Under the pieces are notes generated by a model. That model was not told where the DNA came from and did no database searches. It saw only the letters and a list, made by a program, of their open reading frames with translations. A DNA stretch of 64,000 bases from Pelagibius sp050330205 (GTDB lineage Bacteria > Pseudomonadota > Alphaproteobacteria > Kiloniellales > Kiloniellaceae): the NCBI GenBank assembly GCA_050330205.1, contig JBHJOA010000024.1, positions 1 through 64,000 on the forward strand, read 5' to 3'. This document shows, one piece after another, positions 7,792-17,023 of this stretch. The number at the start of each line of letters is the position of its first letter. The stretch's first letter is position 1. The position numbers and the translations under genes were made by a program.

Positions 7792-10647
7792 ATGAGCGTC
7801 GACTACCGCCCCACCGTCTTCCTGCCGAAGACCGACTTTCCGATGCGCGCCGGGCTCGCCCAGCGCGAGCCGGAAACCCTGGCAAGCTGGAACGAGATGG
7901 ATCTCTTCGCGCTTCAGCGCGAAGCCTCCAGGGGCCTCGAGAAGTTCATCCTGCACGACGGCCCACCCTACGCGAACGGCCACCTGCACATCGGTCACGC
8001 GCTCAACAAGATCCTCAAGGACGTCATCAACCGCGCCCACCAGATGCTGGGCCGCGACGCCCACTACGTACCGGGTTGGGACTGCCACGGCCTGCCCATC
8101 GAATGGAAGATCGAGGAGCAGTACCGCGCCGCCGGCAAGGACAAGGACGCCGTGCCGGTGCTGGAGTTCCGCCGCGAGTGCCGCGAGTTCGCCGAGAAGT
8201 GGGTGAAGATCCAGACCGAGGAGTTCAAGCGTCTCGGCGTGATCGGCAACTGGCAGCGTCCCTACACCACGATGTCCTTCGACGCCGAAGCGCAGATCGT
8301 GCGCGAGATCGGCAAGTTCCTGGTCGGCGGCGGCATCTACAAGGGATCGCGCCCGGTGCTGTGGTCGGTGGTGGAGAAGACCGCCCTGGCCGATGCCGAG
8401 GTCGAGTACCACGACCACACCTCCACCACCATCTGGGTGCGCTTCCCGGTCGTGAAGGCGCCGAACGCGCTGCTGCAGGACGCCTCGGTGCTGATCTGGA
8501 CCACCACGCCCTGGACCATCCCCGGCAACCGCGCCATCGCCTTCGGCGAGGAGATCGCCTACGGCGTCTGGCGCGTCGACGCGGCGGCCGAGGGCAGCGC
8601 CGCCGTGGCCGGCGAGAAGCTGGTGCTGGCCAAGGATCTCGCCGAGCAGGTGAAGGCCGACGCCGGCATCGAGTCCTGGACGCTGCTGGGCGAGGCCGGC
8701 GACCTCGCGGGCACCGTCGTCGCGCATCCCTGGGGCGGCTTCGCCCCGGCGGCCGGCGGCTACGATTTTGCGGTGCCGGTGCTGCCGGGCGATTTCGTCA
8801 CCACCGAGCAGGGCACCGGCTTCGTGCATATCGCGCCGGGGCACGGCTCCGACGACTGGGCCCTCGGCCTGAAGCACGGCATCGAGATTCCGCAGACCGT
8901 CGACGGCGCCGGACAGTTCTACGATCACGTGCCGCTGGTCGCCGGCGCCGTGGTCTATGACGCGAACGGCAAGCCGGGCGACGCCAACGGGCGCGTCATC
9001 AAGGCCCTCGCCGAAGCCGGCCGCCTGCTCGCCAAGGGCAAGCTGAAGCACAGCTATCCGCATTCCTGGCGCTCCAAGGCGCCGCTCATCTTCCGCAACA
9101 CCTCGCAGTGGTTCATCTCGATGGAGACCAACGCGCTGCGAGAGAAGGCGCTGAAGGCCATCGACGCCACCCGCTTCGTGCCGGCGACCGGGCGCAACCG
9201 GCTGCGCTCGATGATCGAGCAGCGGCCGGACTGGTGCATCTCGCGCCAGCGCCTCTGGGGCGTGCCGCTGCCGATCTTCGTCGACAAGAAGACCGGCGAA
9301 CCCCTGCGGGATCCCAAGGTCGTCGAACGCGTCGCCGCGGCCTTCGAGGAGGAAGGCGGCGATGCCTGGTTCGCCAGCGACCCGCAGCGCTTCCTCGGCA
9401 ACGACTACAGCGCCGAGGATTTCGAGCAGGTGACCGACGTGGTGGAGGTCTGGTTCGATTCCGGCTCGACCCACTCCTTCGTGTTGGAGGCGCGCCCGGA
9501 GCTGAAGTGGCCCGCCGATCTCTATCTCGAGGGCTCCGACCAGCACCGCGGCTGGTTCCATTCCTCGCTGCTCGAGTCCGCCGGCACGCGTGGGCGGGCG
9601 CCCTACGACGCGGTGCTGACCCACGGCTTCATCCTGGAGGAGCAGGGCAAGGAGAAGATGTCCAAGTCGAAGGGCAACGCGCTCTCGCCGCAGGACGTCG
9701 TCGACAGCCAGGGCGCCGACATCCTGCGCCTCTGGGTGGTCGCCTCGAACTACGAGGAGGACCTGCGCTTCGGCCCGGAGATCCTCAAGTACCAGGGCGA
9801 CGCCTATCGCCGGCTGCGCAATACCCTGCGCTACCTGCTGGGCAACCTGGACGGCTTCGAGGAATCGGAGCGGCTGCCCGCGAAAGACATGCCCGAACTC
9901 GAACGCTGGGTGCTGCACCGTCTCGCCGAACTCGATCGGCAGGTACGCCGCAACGTCGAGGACTTCGATTTCCACGCCCTCTACCAGGCGGTCTACACCT
10001 TCTGCGCGGTCGATCTCTCCGCCTTCTACTTCGATGTGCGCAAGGACGTGCTCTATTGCGACCGGCCGGACTCGCTGCGCCGGCGCGCCTGCCGCACGGT
10101 GCTCGACGAACTGTTCTCCTGTCTCACCGCCTGGCTGGCGCCGATCCTCTGCTTCACGGCGGAGGAGGCCTGGTGGGCGCGGGGCGCCGGCGCGGAGGCC
10201 TCCGTCCATCTGCGGACCTTCCCCGAGGTACCGGCCGAGTGGCTCGACAAGGACCTCGCCGCCAAGTGGGCCAAGGTGCGCGAGGTGCGCCGCGTGGTGA
10301 CCGGCGCCCTGGAACTGGAGCGCGCGGCCAAGCGCATCGGCTCCAGCCTGCAGGCGCGTCCGGTGGTGCACATCGAGCGGCCGGAGCTGCGCGCGGCGGT
10401 GGCCGCGGTGGACTTCGCCGACGTGGCCATCACCTCGGACATCGTGCTGAGCGACGATCCGGCGCCGGAAGATGCCTTCCGCCTGGCCGAGGTGCCCGGC
10501 GTCGCCGTCGTCGCCGCTCTGGCCGAGGGCGGGAAGTGCGAGCGCTGCTGGAAGGTGCTGCCCGAGGTCGGCGCGGTGGCCGAGGCGCCGCAGACCTGCG
10601 CGCGCTGCGCCGATGCGGTGCAGCACCTGGGCGCGGCGGCGCAGTAG
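7792..10647 (+). CDS. ileS: Isoleucyl-tRNA synthetase
   Basis: 951 residues, the usual bacterial class I length. The HIGH signature appears as GHLHIGHA and the KMSKS loop as EKMSKSKGN. The editing domain lies between them (TTPWTIPGNRAIAF), and the C-terminus has a zinc-binding pair CERCW and CARCA. It charges tRNA-Ile with isoleucine. It starts 60 bases after ribF and is followed 25 bases later by lspA, probably one transcript. Confidence 0.97.
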   Translation: MSVDYRPTVFLPKTDFPMRAGLAQREPETLASWNEMDLFALQREASRGLEKFILHDGPPYANGHLHIGHALNKILKDVINRAHQMLGRDAHYVPGWDCHGLPIEWKIEEQYRAAGKDKDAVPVLEFRRECREFAEKWVKIQTEEFKRLGVIGNWQRPYTTMSFDAEAQIVREIGKFLVGGGIYKGSRPVLWSVVEKTALADAEVEYHDHTSTTIWVRFPVVKAPNALLQDASVLIWTTTPWTIPGNRAIAFGEEIAYGVWRVDAAAEGSAAVAGEKLVLAKDLAEQVKADAGIESWTLLGEAGDLAGTVVAHPWGGFAPAAGGYDFAVPVLPGDFVTTEQGTGFVHIAPGHGSDDWALGLKHGIEIPQTVDGAGQFYDHVPLVAGAVVYDANGKPGDANGRVIKALAEAGRLLAKGKLKHSYPHSWRSKAPLIFRNTSQWFISMETNALREKALKAIDATRFVPATGRNRLRSMIEQRPDWCISRQRLWGVPLPIFVDKKTGEPLRDPKVVERVAAAFEEEGGDAWFASDPQRFLGNDYSAEDFEQVTDVVEVWFDSGSTHSFVLEARPELKWPADLYLEGSDQHRGWFHSSLLESAGTRGRAPYDAVLTHGFILEEQGKEKMSKSKGNALSPQDVVDSQGADILRLWVVASNYEEDLRFGPEILKYQGDAYRRLRNTLRYLLGNLDGFEESERLPAKDMPELERWVLHRLAELDRQVRRNVEDFDFHALYQAVYTFCAVDLSAFYFDVRKDVLYCDRPDSLRRRACRTVLDELFSCLTAWLAPILCFTAEEAWWARGAGAEASVHLRTFPEVPAEWLDKDLAAKWAKVREVRRVVTGALELERAAKRIGSSLQARPVVHIERPELRAAVAAVDFADVAITSDIVLSDDPAPEDAFRLAEVPGVAVVAALAEGGKCERCWKVLPEVGAVAEAPQTCARCADAVQHLGAAAQ

Positions 10648-10671
10648 GCGCCGCGGGGGTCCGGCCAGGCC

Positions 10672-11160
10672 ATGCAGCGTGCCCTCGTCATCGCCGCGGC
10701 GATCCTGCTTCTCGACCAGGCCAGCAAGTGGGTGATCCTCCATGCGGTGATGCAGCCGCCGCGCATCATCGAGGTGACCGGCTTCTTCAACATCGTGCTG
10801 ACCCACAATCCCGGGGTCAGCTTCGGCATGTTCCAGAGCGACGCGGCCTGGCAGCCCTTCGTCCTCATCGCCATCAATCTCGGTGTCTCGATCGGGCTCC
10901 TGGTGTGGCTGTACCGGCAGTGCGAAGGGCTGATGCCCTATGCCGTCGGCCTGGTGGTGGGCGGCGCCCTCGGCAACGCCATCGACCGCTTCCACCAGCC
11001 CGGCGTGGTGGATTTCCTCGACTTTCACCTGGCCGGCTGGCACTGGCCGGCCTTCAACGTGGCCGACAGCGCCATCGTCTGCGGGGTCGCCCTGCTGGTC
11101 GCGGATGGCTTGTTCCTGCCGGGCAGGAAGGGTAATAAGGGGGCGGGGAAAGGGAGGTAG
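10672..11160 (+). CDS. lspA: Lipoprotein signal peptidase (signal peptidase II)
   Basis: 162 residues with four hydrophobic segments. The two catalytic aspartates are in GNAIDR and FNVADSAI, the hallmark of this inner-membrane aspartyl protease, which cleaves lipid-modified prolipoproteins. The C-terminus is Gly/Lys-rich (GRKGNKGAGKGR). Its neighbour 6 bases downstream is itself a lipoprotein. Confidence 0.96.
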   Translation: MQRALVIAAAILLLDQASKWVILHAVMQPPRIIEVTGFFNIVLTHNPGVSFGMFQSDAAWQPFVLIAINLGVSIGLLVWLYRQCEGLMPYAVGLVVGGALGNAIDRFHQPGVVDFLDFHLAGWHWPAFNVADSAIVCGVALLVADGLFLPGRKGNKGAGKGR

Positions 11161-11166
11161 TCGAAA

Positions 11167-11736
11167 ATGGATCGCAGCATGACATTGAGACTTCTCATCG
11201 TTGCCGGCCTGGCACTGGCGGTTTCCGCCTGCGGCAACGGCTTTCGCGAGCAGCTCGGCCTGACCAAGCAGTCGCCCGACGAGTTCCGCGTGGTGTCGCG
11301 GGCGCCGCTCACGCTGCCGCCGGACTATAACCTGCGGCCGCCGGAGCCCGGCGCGCCGCGCCCGCAGGTCGGCACCTCGGCGCAGCAGGCCGAACGGGCG
11401 GTCTTCGCCAACACCCAGGCGGGCGGCGTGCAGCAGGCCTCGGCGCCGCGCACCCTCGGCGAGCAGGCGCTCCTCGAGGCGGCCGGCGCGCCCCAGGCCG
11501 ATCCCGATATCCGCCAGATCGTCAACCGCGAGACCCGGCAGATCAACGACGAGTCCGAGCGCTTCGTGGATGCCCTGGTGTTCTGGAACGTCCAGCCGCC
11601 GGCCGGCACCATCGTCGATCCGATGGCCGAGACGCGGCGCCTGCAGGAGAACGCGGCCCTCGGCCAGCCGCCGACCACCGGGCCGACGCCGCAGATCGAG
11701 CGCCGGCGCCGGGCGCCGCTCGAAGGTCTTTTCTGA
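11167..11736 (+). CDS. DUF3035 lipoprotein
   Basis: 189 residues. A lipoprotein signal peptide ends in a lipobox LAVSAC, so Cys22 should be lipidated and the protein anchored to a membrane facing the periplasm. The segment APLTLPPDYNLRPPEPG just after the N-terminus is typical of DUF3035 proteins, which regularly follow lspA in Alphaproteobacteria. Much of the rest is Gln/Arg/Pro-rich and probably flexible. Function is not known. A strong terminator follows. Confidence 0.85.
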   Translation: MDRSMTLRLLIVAGLALAVSACGNGFREQLGLTKQSPDEFRVVSRAPLTLPPDYNLRPPEPGAPRPQVGTSAQQAERAVFANTQAGGVQQASAPRTLGEQALLEAAGAPQADPDIRQIVNRETRQINDESERFVDALVFWNVQPPAGTIVDPMAETRRLQENAALGQPPTTGPTPQIERRRRAPLEGLF

Positions 11737-11799
11737 GGCCTCGCCGCGCGAAACGGCGGCCTGCTGACCGGCCCTTAACGATTGCTCACCATAATGCGA

Positions 11800-11828
11800 C
11801 CGGGCGCCCGCTTGAGGGCGCCCGGTTT
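11800..11828 (+). terminator. Rho-independent terminator after DUF3035 gene
   Basis: CCGGGCGCCC (11800-11809) and GGGCGCCCGG (11816-11825) form a perfect 10-base-pair stem around a 6-base loop, followed by TTT. It should end the ribF-ileS-lspA-DUF3035 transcript before the protease pair. Confidence 0.8.
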
Positions 11829-11946
11829 CGTGCCATATTGATGTCCTAATTGCAGTGCTGAATCCCGCAACCCTGAGCCGAGCGAGGCCGGGGCTGCCGA
11901 GAGGTCAGTGGAGCCGCAACGCTTGAAGCCAAGGAAGATCGCCGAA

Positions 11947-13317
11947 ATGGGAGCTCTCCGCCGCCCCGCCCTGCCGCACAGGCCGCTGCTCTGGGCCCTG
12001 GCCATCCTCGCGACGGTGGCGCTCGGCCAGCCCGGCACGAGCCGCGCCCAGGTCTTCGATCCCGTCAGCTACACCCTCGACAACGGCCTGCAGGTGGTGG
12101 TGGTGGTCAACCGCCGCGCTCCGATCGTCCACCATTCGGTGTGGTACCGCGTCGGCGCCGCCGACGAGCAGGCGGGGGAGTCCGGGCTCGCCCACTTCCT
12201 CGAGCACCTCATGTTCAAAGGCACGGAGAGCCTGGCGCCGGGCGAGTTCTCGGAGATCATCGCCGCCAACGGCGGGCGCGAGAACGCCTTCACCTCCTGG
12301 GACTACACCGGCTACTTCCAGACCGTCGCCGCCGACCGCCTGGAAATCATGATGAAGAACGAGGCCGACCGCATGGCGAACCTGCGGCTGAGCGACGACG
12401 TCGTGCTGCCGGAGCGCGAGGTGGTGCGCGAAGAGCGGCGCAGCCGCACCGACAACGATCCCGCGGCCCAGCTGAGCGAGATCAGCCGCGCGGTGCAGTT
12501 CCTGAACCATCCCTACCGCATTCCCATCATCGGCTGGGACCACGAGATCGAGCAGCTCAGCACCGCGGCGGCGATCGCCTTCTATGACAAGTGGTACGCG
12601 CCGAACAACGCCGTGCTGATCGTCGCCGGCGATGTCGAGCCCGAGGCGGTGCGCGCGCTGGCGGAAACCTACTACGGCGTGATCCCGGCCAAGGACATTC
12701 CCGAGCGTCAGCGCGTCATCGAGCCGCCGCAGAACGCGCCGCGCGAGGTGCGCCTGACCAGCCAGCGGGTGCGCCAGCCGCAGCTGTCGATCAGCTACCT
12801 GGCGCCCAGCTACCGCCTGGCTGAAGGCAACGAGGCCTACGCCCTGCAGGTGCTTTCCGAGATCGTCGGCGGCGGCGCGACGGCGCGGCTCTACAGCCGG
12901 CTGGTGGTGGAGCAGGGCGTGGCCAACAGCGCCGGCGCCGGCTACAGCCCGACCAACTACGACTACTCGACCTTCCTGTTCTACGTCGCGCCGCGGCCCG
13001 GACAGGAGATCGAGGACGCCGAGGCGGCGCTGCGCCGCGAGATCGCCGAAGTGCTCGAGCACGGCGTCACCGAGGCAGAGGTGGCGGCCGCCAAGAAGCG
13101 GCTGGTGGCGGGCGCCGTCTTCGCCCGCGACAACCTGCGCACCGCGCCGCGGGTGTTCGGCGCCGCGCTCACCACCGGCGGCAGCATAGAGCAGGTGGAG
13201 TCCTGGCCCGAGCGCATCGCCGAGGTGACCACGGAAGAGGTCAACGCGGCGGCACGGCTGGTGCTGCGCGACGAGCAGTCGGTGACCAGCTACCTGCTGC
13301 CCGATCCGACGAGTTGA
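11947..13317 (+). CDS. M16 zinc protease, active subunit
   Basis: 456 residues. ATG 11947 is chosen for the AAGGAAG upstream and because it starts a clean signal peptide (hydrophobic LLWALAILATVALG, likely cut after SRA); a GTG at 11908 is the alternative. The inverted zinc motif HFLEH lies at residues 83-87 within ESGLAHFLEHLMFKGT, with the distal Glu further on. The second M16 half covers roughly 210-430. Periplasmic M16 enzymes of this type work with an inactive partner, encoded next at 13356, in peptide or protein degradation. Confidence 0.92.
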   Translation: MGALRRPALPHRPLLWALAILATVALGQPGTSRAQVFDPVSYTLDNGLQVVVVVNRRAPIVHHSVWYRVGAADEQAGESGLAHFLEHLMFKGTESLAPGEFSEIIAANGGRENAFTSWDYTGYFQTVAADRLEIMMKNEADRMANLRLSDDVVLPEREVVREERRSRTDNDPAAQLSEISRAVQFLNHPYRIPIIGWDHEIEQLSTAAAIAFYDKWYAPNNAVLIVAGDVEPEAVRALAETYYGVIPAKDIPERQRVIEPPQNAPREVRLTSQRVRQPQLSISYLAPSYRLAEGNEAYALQVLSEIVGGGATARLYSRLVVEQGVANSAGAGYSPTNYDYSTFLFYVAPRPGQEIEDAEAALRREIAEVLEHGVTEAEVAAAKKRLVAGAVFARDNLRTAPRVFGAALTTGGSIEQVESWPERIAEVTTEEVNAAARLVLRDEQSVTSYLLPDPTS

Positions 13318-13355
13318 ATCTCTCCCGCACCGCAGAGCCGAGGAAAGGACGCGCC

Positions 13356-14768
13356 GTGACAGAGCCCCTCCCGTACCGTCGGGCGACGACAGCAGCCGGC
13401 ATCCGGCCGCGCGCGCCGAGCCTTGCCGTGGCTCTGGCGGCGGCTCTGGCCGTGACCTTGGTCGTCATGCTGACCGCCCTGCAGGCGCGCGCCGTCGAGG
13501 TGCAGCGGGTGGTCAGCCCCGGCGGCATCGAGGCCTGGCTGGTGGAGGACCACACCAACCCGATCGTCGCCCTGGAACTCGCCTTCCGCGGCGGCTCCGC
13601 GCTCGACCCCGAGGACCGGGCGGGCCTCGCCCACATGGTCGCCAGCACCATCGACGAGGGCGCCGGGCCGCTCGACTCCCAGGCTTTCCAGGGCGAACTC
13701 GACAACCTCTCCATCAGCCTCCGGTTCAGCGCCGGGACCGACAGCTTCAGCGGCTCGCTGCAGACCATCTCCGAGCACCGCGCGCGCGCCTTCGAGCTGC
13801 TGCGCCTGGCGCTCACCGAGCCGCGCTTCGACGAGGAGCCGGTGGAGCGCATCCGCAGCCAGATCATCACCCGCCTCTCCCGCGAGTCCGAGGACCCGGA
13901 CTACATCGCCGGGCGCGTGCTGCGCCGGCTGATGTACGACGACCATCCCTATGCCCTGTCGAGCCGCGGCACCGAGGCCTCCATCGCCCGCATCACCGCC
14001 GACGACCTGCGCGGCTTCGTGGCCGATCGCTTCGGCCGCGACCGGCTGTTCGTCGGCGTGGTCGGCGACATCACGGCGGCGGAACTGGCGGCGGCGCTGG
14101 ACGAGATCTTCGGCAGCCTGCCGGCGGCCGCCGCGCCCTTCGAGATACCGCCGGCGGTGGCGAAGAACGGCGGCGAGACGGTGGTGATCGCCAAGCCGAT
14201 CCCGCAGTCGGTGGTCGCCCTCGGCCAGGAGGGCATCCGCCGCGACGATCCGGACTACTACGCGGCCTACGTGGTGAACTACATTCTCGGCGGCGGCGGG
14301 TTCTCCTCGCGCCTCGTCGAGGAGGTGCGCGAGAAGCGCGGCCTCGCCTACTCCGTCTATTCCTACCTCGCTCCCTTCGACCACGGCAGCATGGTGGCCG
14401 GCGGCACGGCGACCCAGAACGCGCGCGTCGCGGAGTCCCTCGACCTCATCCGCCAGGAGTGGCGGCGCATGGCCGAGGCGGGCCCGACCGCCGCGGAACT
14501 GGAGGCCGCCAAGCGCTACCTCACCGGCTCCTTCCCGCTGCGCTTCTCCAGCTCCGACAACATCGCCGGCATGCTGGTCGGCATGCAGACGGAGGACCTC
14601 GGCATCGACTACCTGGACCGCCGCAACGACTACGTCGAGGCGGTGACCCTGGAGGACGCCCGCCGGGTGGCGGCCCGGCTCTATCGGCCCGACGACCTCA
14701 CCGTGGTGGTGGTCGGCGCCCCCGAGGGCATCACCCCGACCCGCGAGGCCCCCGGCGACGGGAGCTGA
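13356..14768 (+). CDS. M16-family protein, catalytically inactive partner subunit
   Basis: 470 residues. GTG 13356 is preferred because AGGAAAGGA precedes it; a TTG at 13314 overlapping the previous stop is in frame but less likely. A hydrophobic N-terminal segment (SLAVALAAALAVTLVVMLTAL) serves as signal. Where the active enzyme has HFLEH, this protein reads AHMVASTIDEG, so zinc ligands are lost. The C-terminal half keeps the R/Y-type substrate motif region (FSSRLVEEVREKRGLAYS). It matches the inactive subunit of bacterial M16 heterodimers, paired with the gene 38 bases upstream. Confidence 0.9.
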   Translation: MTEPLPYRRATTAAGIRPRAPSLAVALAAALAVTLVVMLTALQARAVEVQRVVSPGGIEAWLVEDHTNPIVALELAFRGGSALDPEDRAGLAHMVASTIDEGAGPLDSQAFQGELDNLSISLRFSAGTDSFSGSLQTISEHRARAFELLRLALTEPRFDEEPVERIRSQIITRLSRESEDPDYIAGRVLRRLMYDDHPYALSSRGTEASIARITADDLRGFVADRFGRDRLFVGVVGDITAAELAAALDEIFGSLPAAAAPFEIPPAVAKNGGETVVIAKPIPQSVVALGQEGIRRDDPDYYAAYVVNYILGGGGFSSRLVEEVREKRGLAYSVYSYLAPFDHGSMVAGGTATQNARVAESLDLIRQEWRRMAEAGPTAAELEAAKRYLTGSFPLRFSSSDNIAGMLVGMQTEDLGIDYLDRRNDYVEAVTLEDARRVAARLYRPDDLTVVVVGAPEGITPTREAPGDGS

Positions 14769-14912
14769 GGGCGCGGTTTTCAGCTTTGTGCAACCTGGAG
14801 ATGGTGTAGCCTGAGGGCTGTTCGCCAACTGGGCCGGAAATCGTGGAACCGCGGCGCCGGGGGTATCGTTCTCCTTCTGTGCAGAGGTAACTCCAGCCAA
14901 GGGAGAGACGCC

Positions 14913-15044
14913 ATGCCAGAAGATCCCGAAAAGCACGCACGAGAATCCTTCAGTTTCCGCCGTATGAAGAACTGGCAGCCATGGGTCATCGGCCTGGTTG
15001 CCGTCCGCGTGGTGATCGTCGCGGTTTCCTACGGCGGCGCCTGA
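14913..15044 (+). CDS. Small single-pass membrane protein (43 residues)
   Basis: ATG 14913 is preceded by GGGAGAG at ideal distance (AAGGGAGAGACGCC then ATG). The product has a charged N-terminal half (MPEDPEKHARESFSFRRM) and one hydrophobic segment, WVIGLVAVRVVIVAVSYGG, ending at the C-terminus. Positive charges before the segment favour an N-in orientation. It lies between the M16 pair and mutL and is too short for routine gene calling. No family recognised. Confidence 0.6.
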   Translation: MPEDPEKHARESFSFRRMKNWQPWVIGLVAVRVVIVAVSYGGA

Positions 15045-15133
15045 CGCAACCGCCGCGTGGCGGCGGAGAGGTTTCGCCCGACTCCGGGTGACCTGCTAGG
15101 CTCTCCGGCATCCCGACTGGAGAGCCTTCAGCC

Positions 15134-16993
15134 ATGCCCATCCGCCGCCTGCCGGAAACCCTGGTGAACCAGATCGCCGCCGGCGAGGTGGTGGAGCGCC
15201 CGGCCGCGGCGGTGAAGGAGCTGGTGGAAAACGCCCTCGACGCCGGGGCGCGCCACATCGACGTGGTGCTGCGCGACGGCGGGCGGGCGCTGATCGCGGT
15301 CACCGACGACGGCTGCGGCATGACCCCCGAGGAGCTGGTCCTGGCGGTCGAGCGCCACGCCACCTCCAAGCTGCCCGACGACGACCTCGTGCACATCGCC
15401 TCGCTGGGCTTCCGCGGCGAGGCGCTGCCCTCCATCGGCGCCGTCTCGCGCCTGACGGTCACCAGCCGTCCGGCAGGCGCCGACGAGGCCTGGTCGATCT
15501 CGGTCGAGGGCGGCCGGGTCGGCCGGCCGGCGCCGGCGGCGCATCCGAAGGGCACCCGCGTCGAGGTGCGCGATCTTTTCTTCGCCACGCCGGCGCGCCT
15601 CAAGTTCCTGAAGGCCGCCCGCACCGAGGTGATGCATGCCCAGGACGCGGTGAACCGCCTCGCCATGGCGCATCCCGCGGTCGGCTTCACCCTCGGCGAC
15701 GGCGAGCGCAAGGCGATCGGCCTGGCACCGGCCGAGGGCGACCTCTTCGAGGGGCGGCTGAAGCGTCTCGGCGCGCTCATGGGCCGCGACTTCGCTGACA
15801 ACGCGCTGCCCATCGACGCCGAGCGCGAGGGCATCCGCCTCACCGGCTACATCGGCCTGCCGACCCTCAACCGCGGCAACGCGCAGCACCAGTACCTCTT
15901 CGTGAACGGCCGGCCGGTGCGCGACAAGCTGCTCTACGGCGCCATCCGCGGCGCCTACCAGGACTTCCTCGCCCGCGACCGCCATCCGCTGGTGGCGCTG
16001 TTCCTCGACCTGCCGCCGGAGGAGGTCGACGTGAACGTGCACCCGGCCAAGGCGGAGGTGCGGTTCCGCGATCCCGGGCTGGTGCGCGGGCTTATCGTCT
16101 CGGCCTGCAAGCACGCCCTGGCGCAGGCCGGCCACCGCGCCTCGACCACGGTATCGCAGGGTGCGCTGGGCGCCCTGCGGCCGCAAAGCGCGCCAACCTG
16201 GAACGCCTCGGCCTTGAACGCACCCAACTGGGGTGGGCAGCGCACGACCCTGCCGCGCGGCCTCGCCGAGGCGACCGCTGCCTACCACGCGCCGCTCGAC
16301 CGGACCTGGGGGCAACCCCAGGGTCACGCCGATCATCTGCCGGGGCTCGACCGCGCGCCCGCCGCGGTGGCGGCGCAGGCCCAGACGGCCGCCCGGGAGG
16401 CGGCGGCCGAGGGATTCCCGCTGGGGGCGGCGCGCGCGCAGCTGCACGGCACCTACGTGGTGGCGCAGACCACCGACGGCATCGTCATCGTCGACCAGCA
16501 TGCCGCCCACGAGCGCCTGGTCTACGAGCGCATGAAGCAGCAGCTCTGCGACAGCGGCGTGAAGCGGCAGTTGCTGCTGCTTCCCGAAGTCGTCGAGCTG
16601 GAGGAAACGGCGGCCCAGCGGATCGCGGAGCGGGCGGAGGAACTGGCCGACCTCGGCCTGGTGGTCGAGGCCTTCGGGCCCGGCGCCGTGGTGGTGCGCG
16701 AGGTGCCGGCCCTGCTGGGCGAGGTCGACGTGCAGGGACTGCTGCGCGACCTCGCCGACGAACTGGCCGAACTGGGCGAGGCGCTGGCCCTGCGCGAACG
16801 GCTCGAGCAGGTTTGCGGCACCCTGGCCTGCCACGGCTCGGTGCGCGCCGGGCGCCGCCTCAACGCCGAGGAGATGAACGCCCTCCTGCGCCAGATGGAG
16901 GCGACACCGCACAGCGGCCAGTGCAACCACGGCCGCCCTACCTACGTCGAACTGAAGCTGGCGGACATCGAGAAGCTGTTCGGGCGGCGCTGA
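15134..16993 (+). CDS. mutL: DNA mismatch repair protein MutL
   Basis: 619 residues. The GHKL ATPase N-terminus shows NQIAAGEVVERP, ENALDAGA, DDGCGM and GFRGEALPSI. The C-terminal domain carries DQHAAHERLVYE, which fits the DQHA(x)2E(x)4E nuclease motif, plus ACHGSVRAGRRL, CNHGRP and a terminal FGR. These are the marks of a nicking MutL as used by organisms without MutH. A long Ala/Pro-rich linker (about residues 340-430) separates the halves. It acts with MutS in mismatch repair. Confidence 0.96.
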   Translation: MPIRRLPETLVNQIAAGEVVERPAAAVKELVENALDAGARHIDVVLRDGGRALIAVTDDGCGMTPEELVLAVERHATSKLPDDDLVHIASLGFRGEALPSIGAVSRLTVTSRPAGADEAWSISVEGGRVGRPAPAAHPKGTRVEVRDLFFATPARLKFLKAARTEVMHAQDAVNRLAMAHPAVGFTLGDGERKAIGLAPAEGDLFEGRLKRLGALMGRDFADNALPIDAEREGIRLTGYIGLPTLNRGNAQHQYLFVNGRPVRDKLLYGAIRGAYQDFLARDRHPLVALFLDLPPEEVDVNVHPAKAEVRFRDPGLVRGLIVSACKHALAQAGHRASTTVSQGALGALRPQSAPTWNASALNAPNWGGQRTTLPRGLAEATAAYHAPLDRTWGQPQGHADHLPGLDRAPAAVAAQAQTAAREAAAEGFPLGAARAQLHGTYVVAQTTDGIVIVDQHAAHERLVYERMKQQLCDSGVKRQLLLLPEVVELEETAAQRIAERAEELADLGLVVEAFGPGAVVVREVPALLGEVDVQGLLRDLADELAELGEALALRERLEQVCGTLACHGSVRAGRRLNAEEMNALLRQMEATPHSGQCNHGRPTYVELKLADIEKLFGRR

Positions 16994-17023
16994 GCGTCCC
17001 GCGCGGTCGGCCGATAGCCGGTT

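Noticed and set aside
7624..11043. Very long open frame on the minus strand opposite ileS
   Set aside because: It lies opposite well-identified genes, is Gly/Arg/Ala/His-rich without domain motifs, and is expected by chance in DNA of this GC content. The same holds for long frames opposite 4564-6837, 38499-41642 and 56837-59353.
11908..11946. GTG start for the first M16 protease
   Set aside because: ATG 11947 has a better ribosome binding site and starts a clean signal peptide; the added residues would disturb it.
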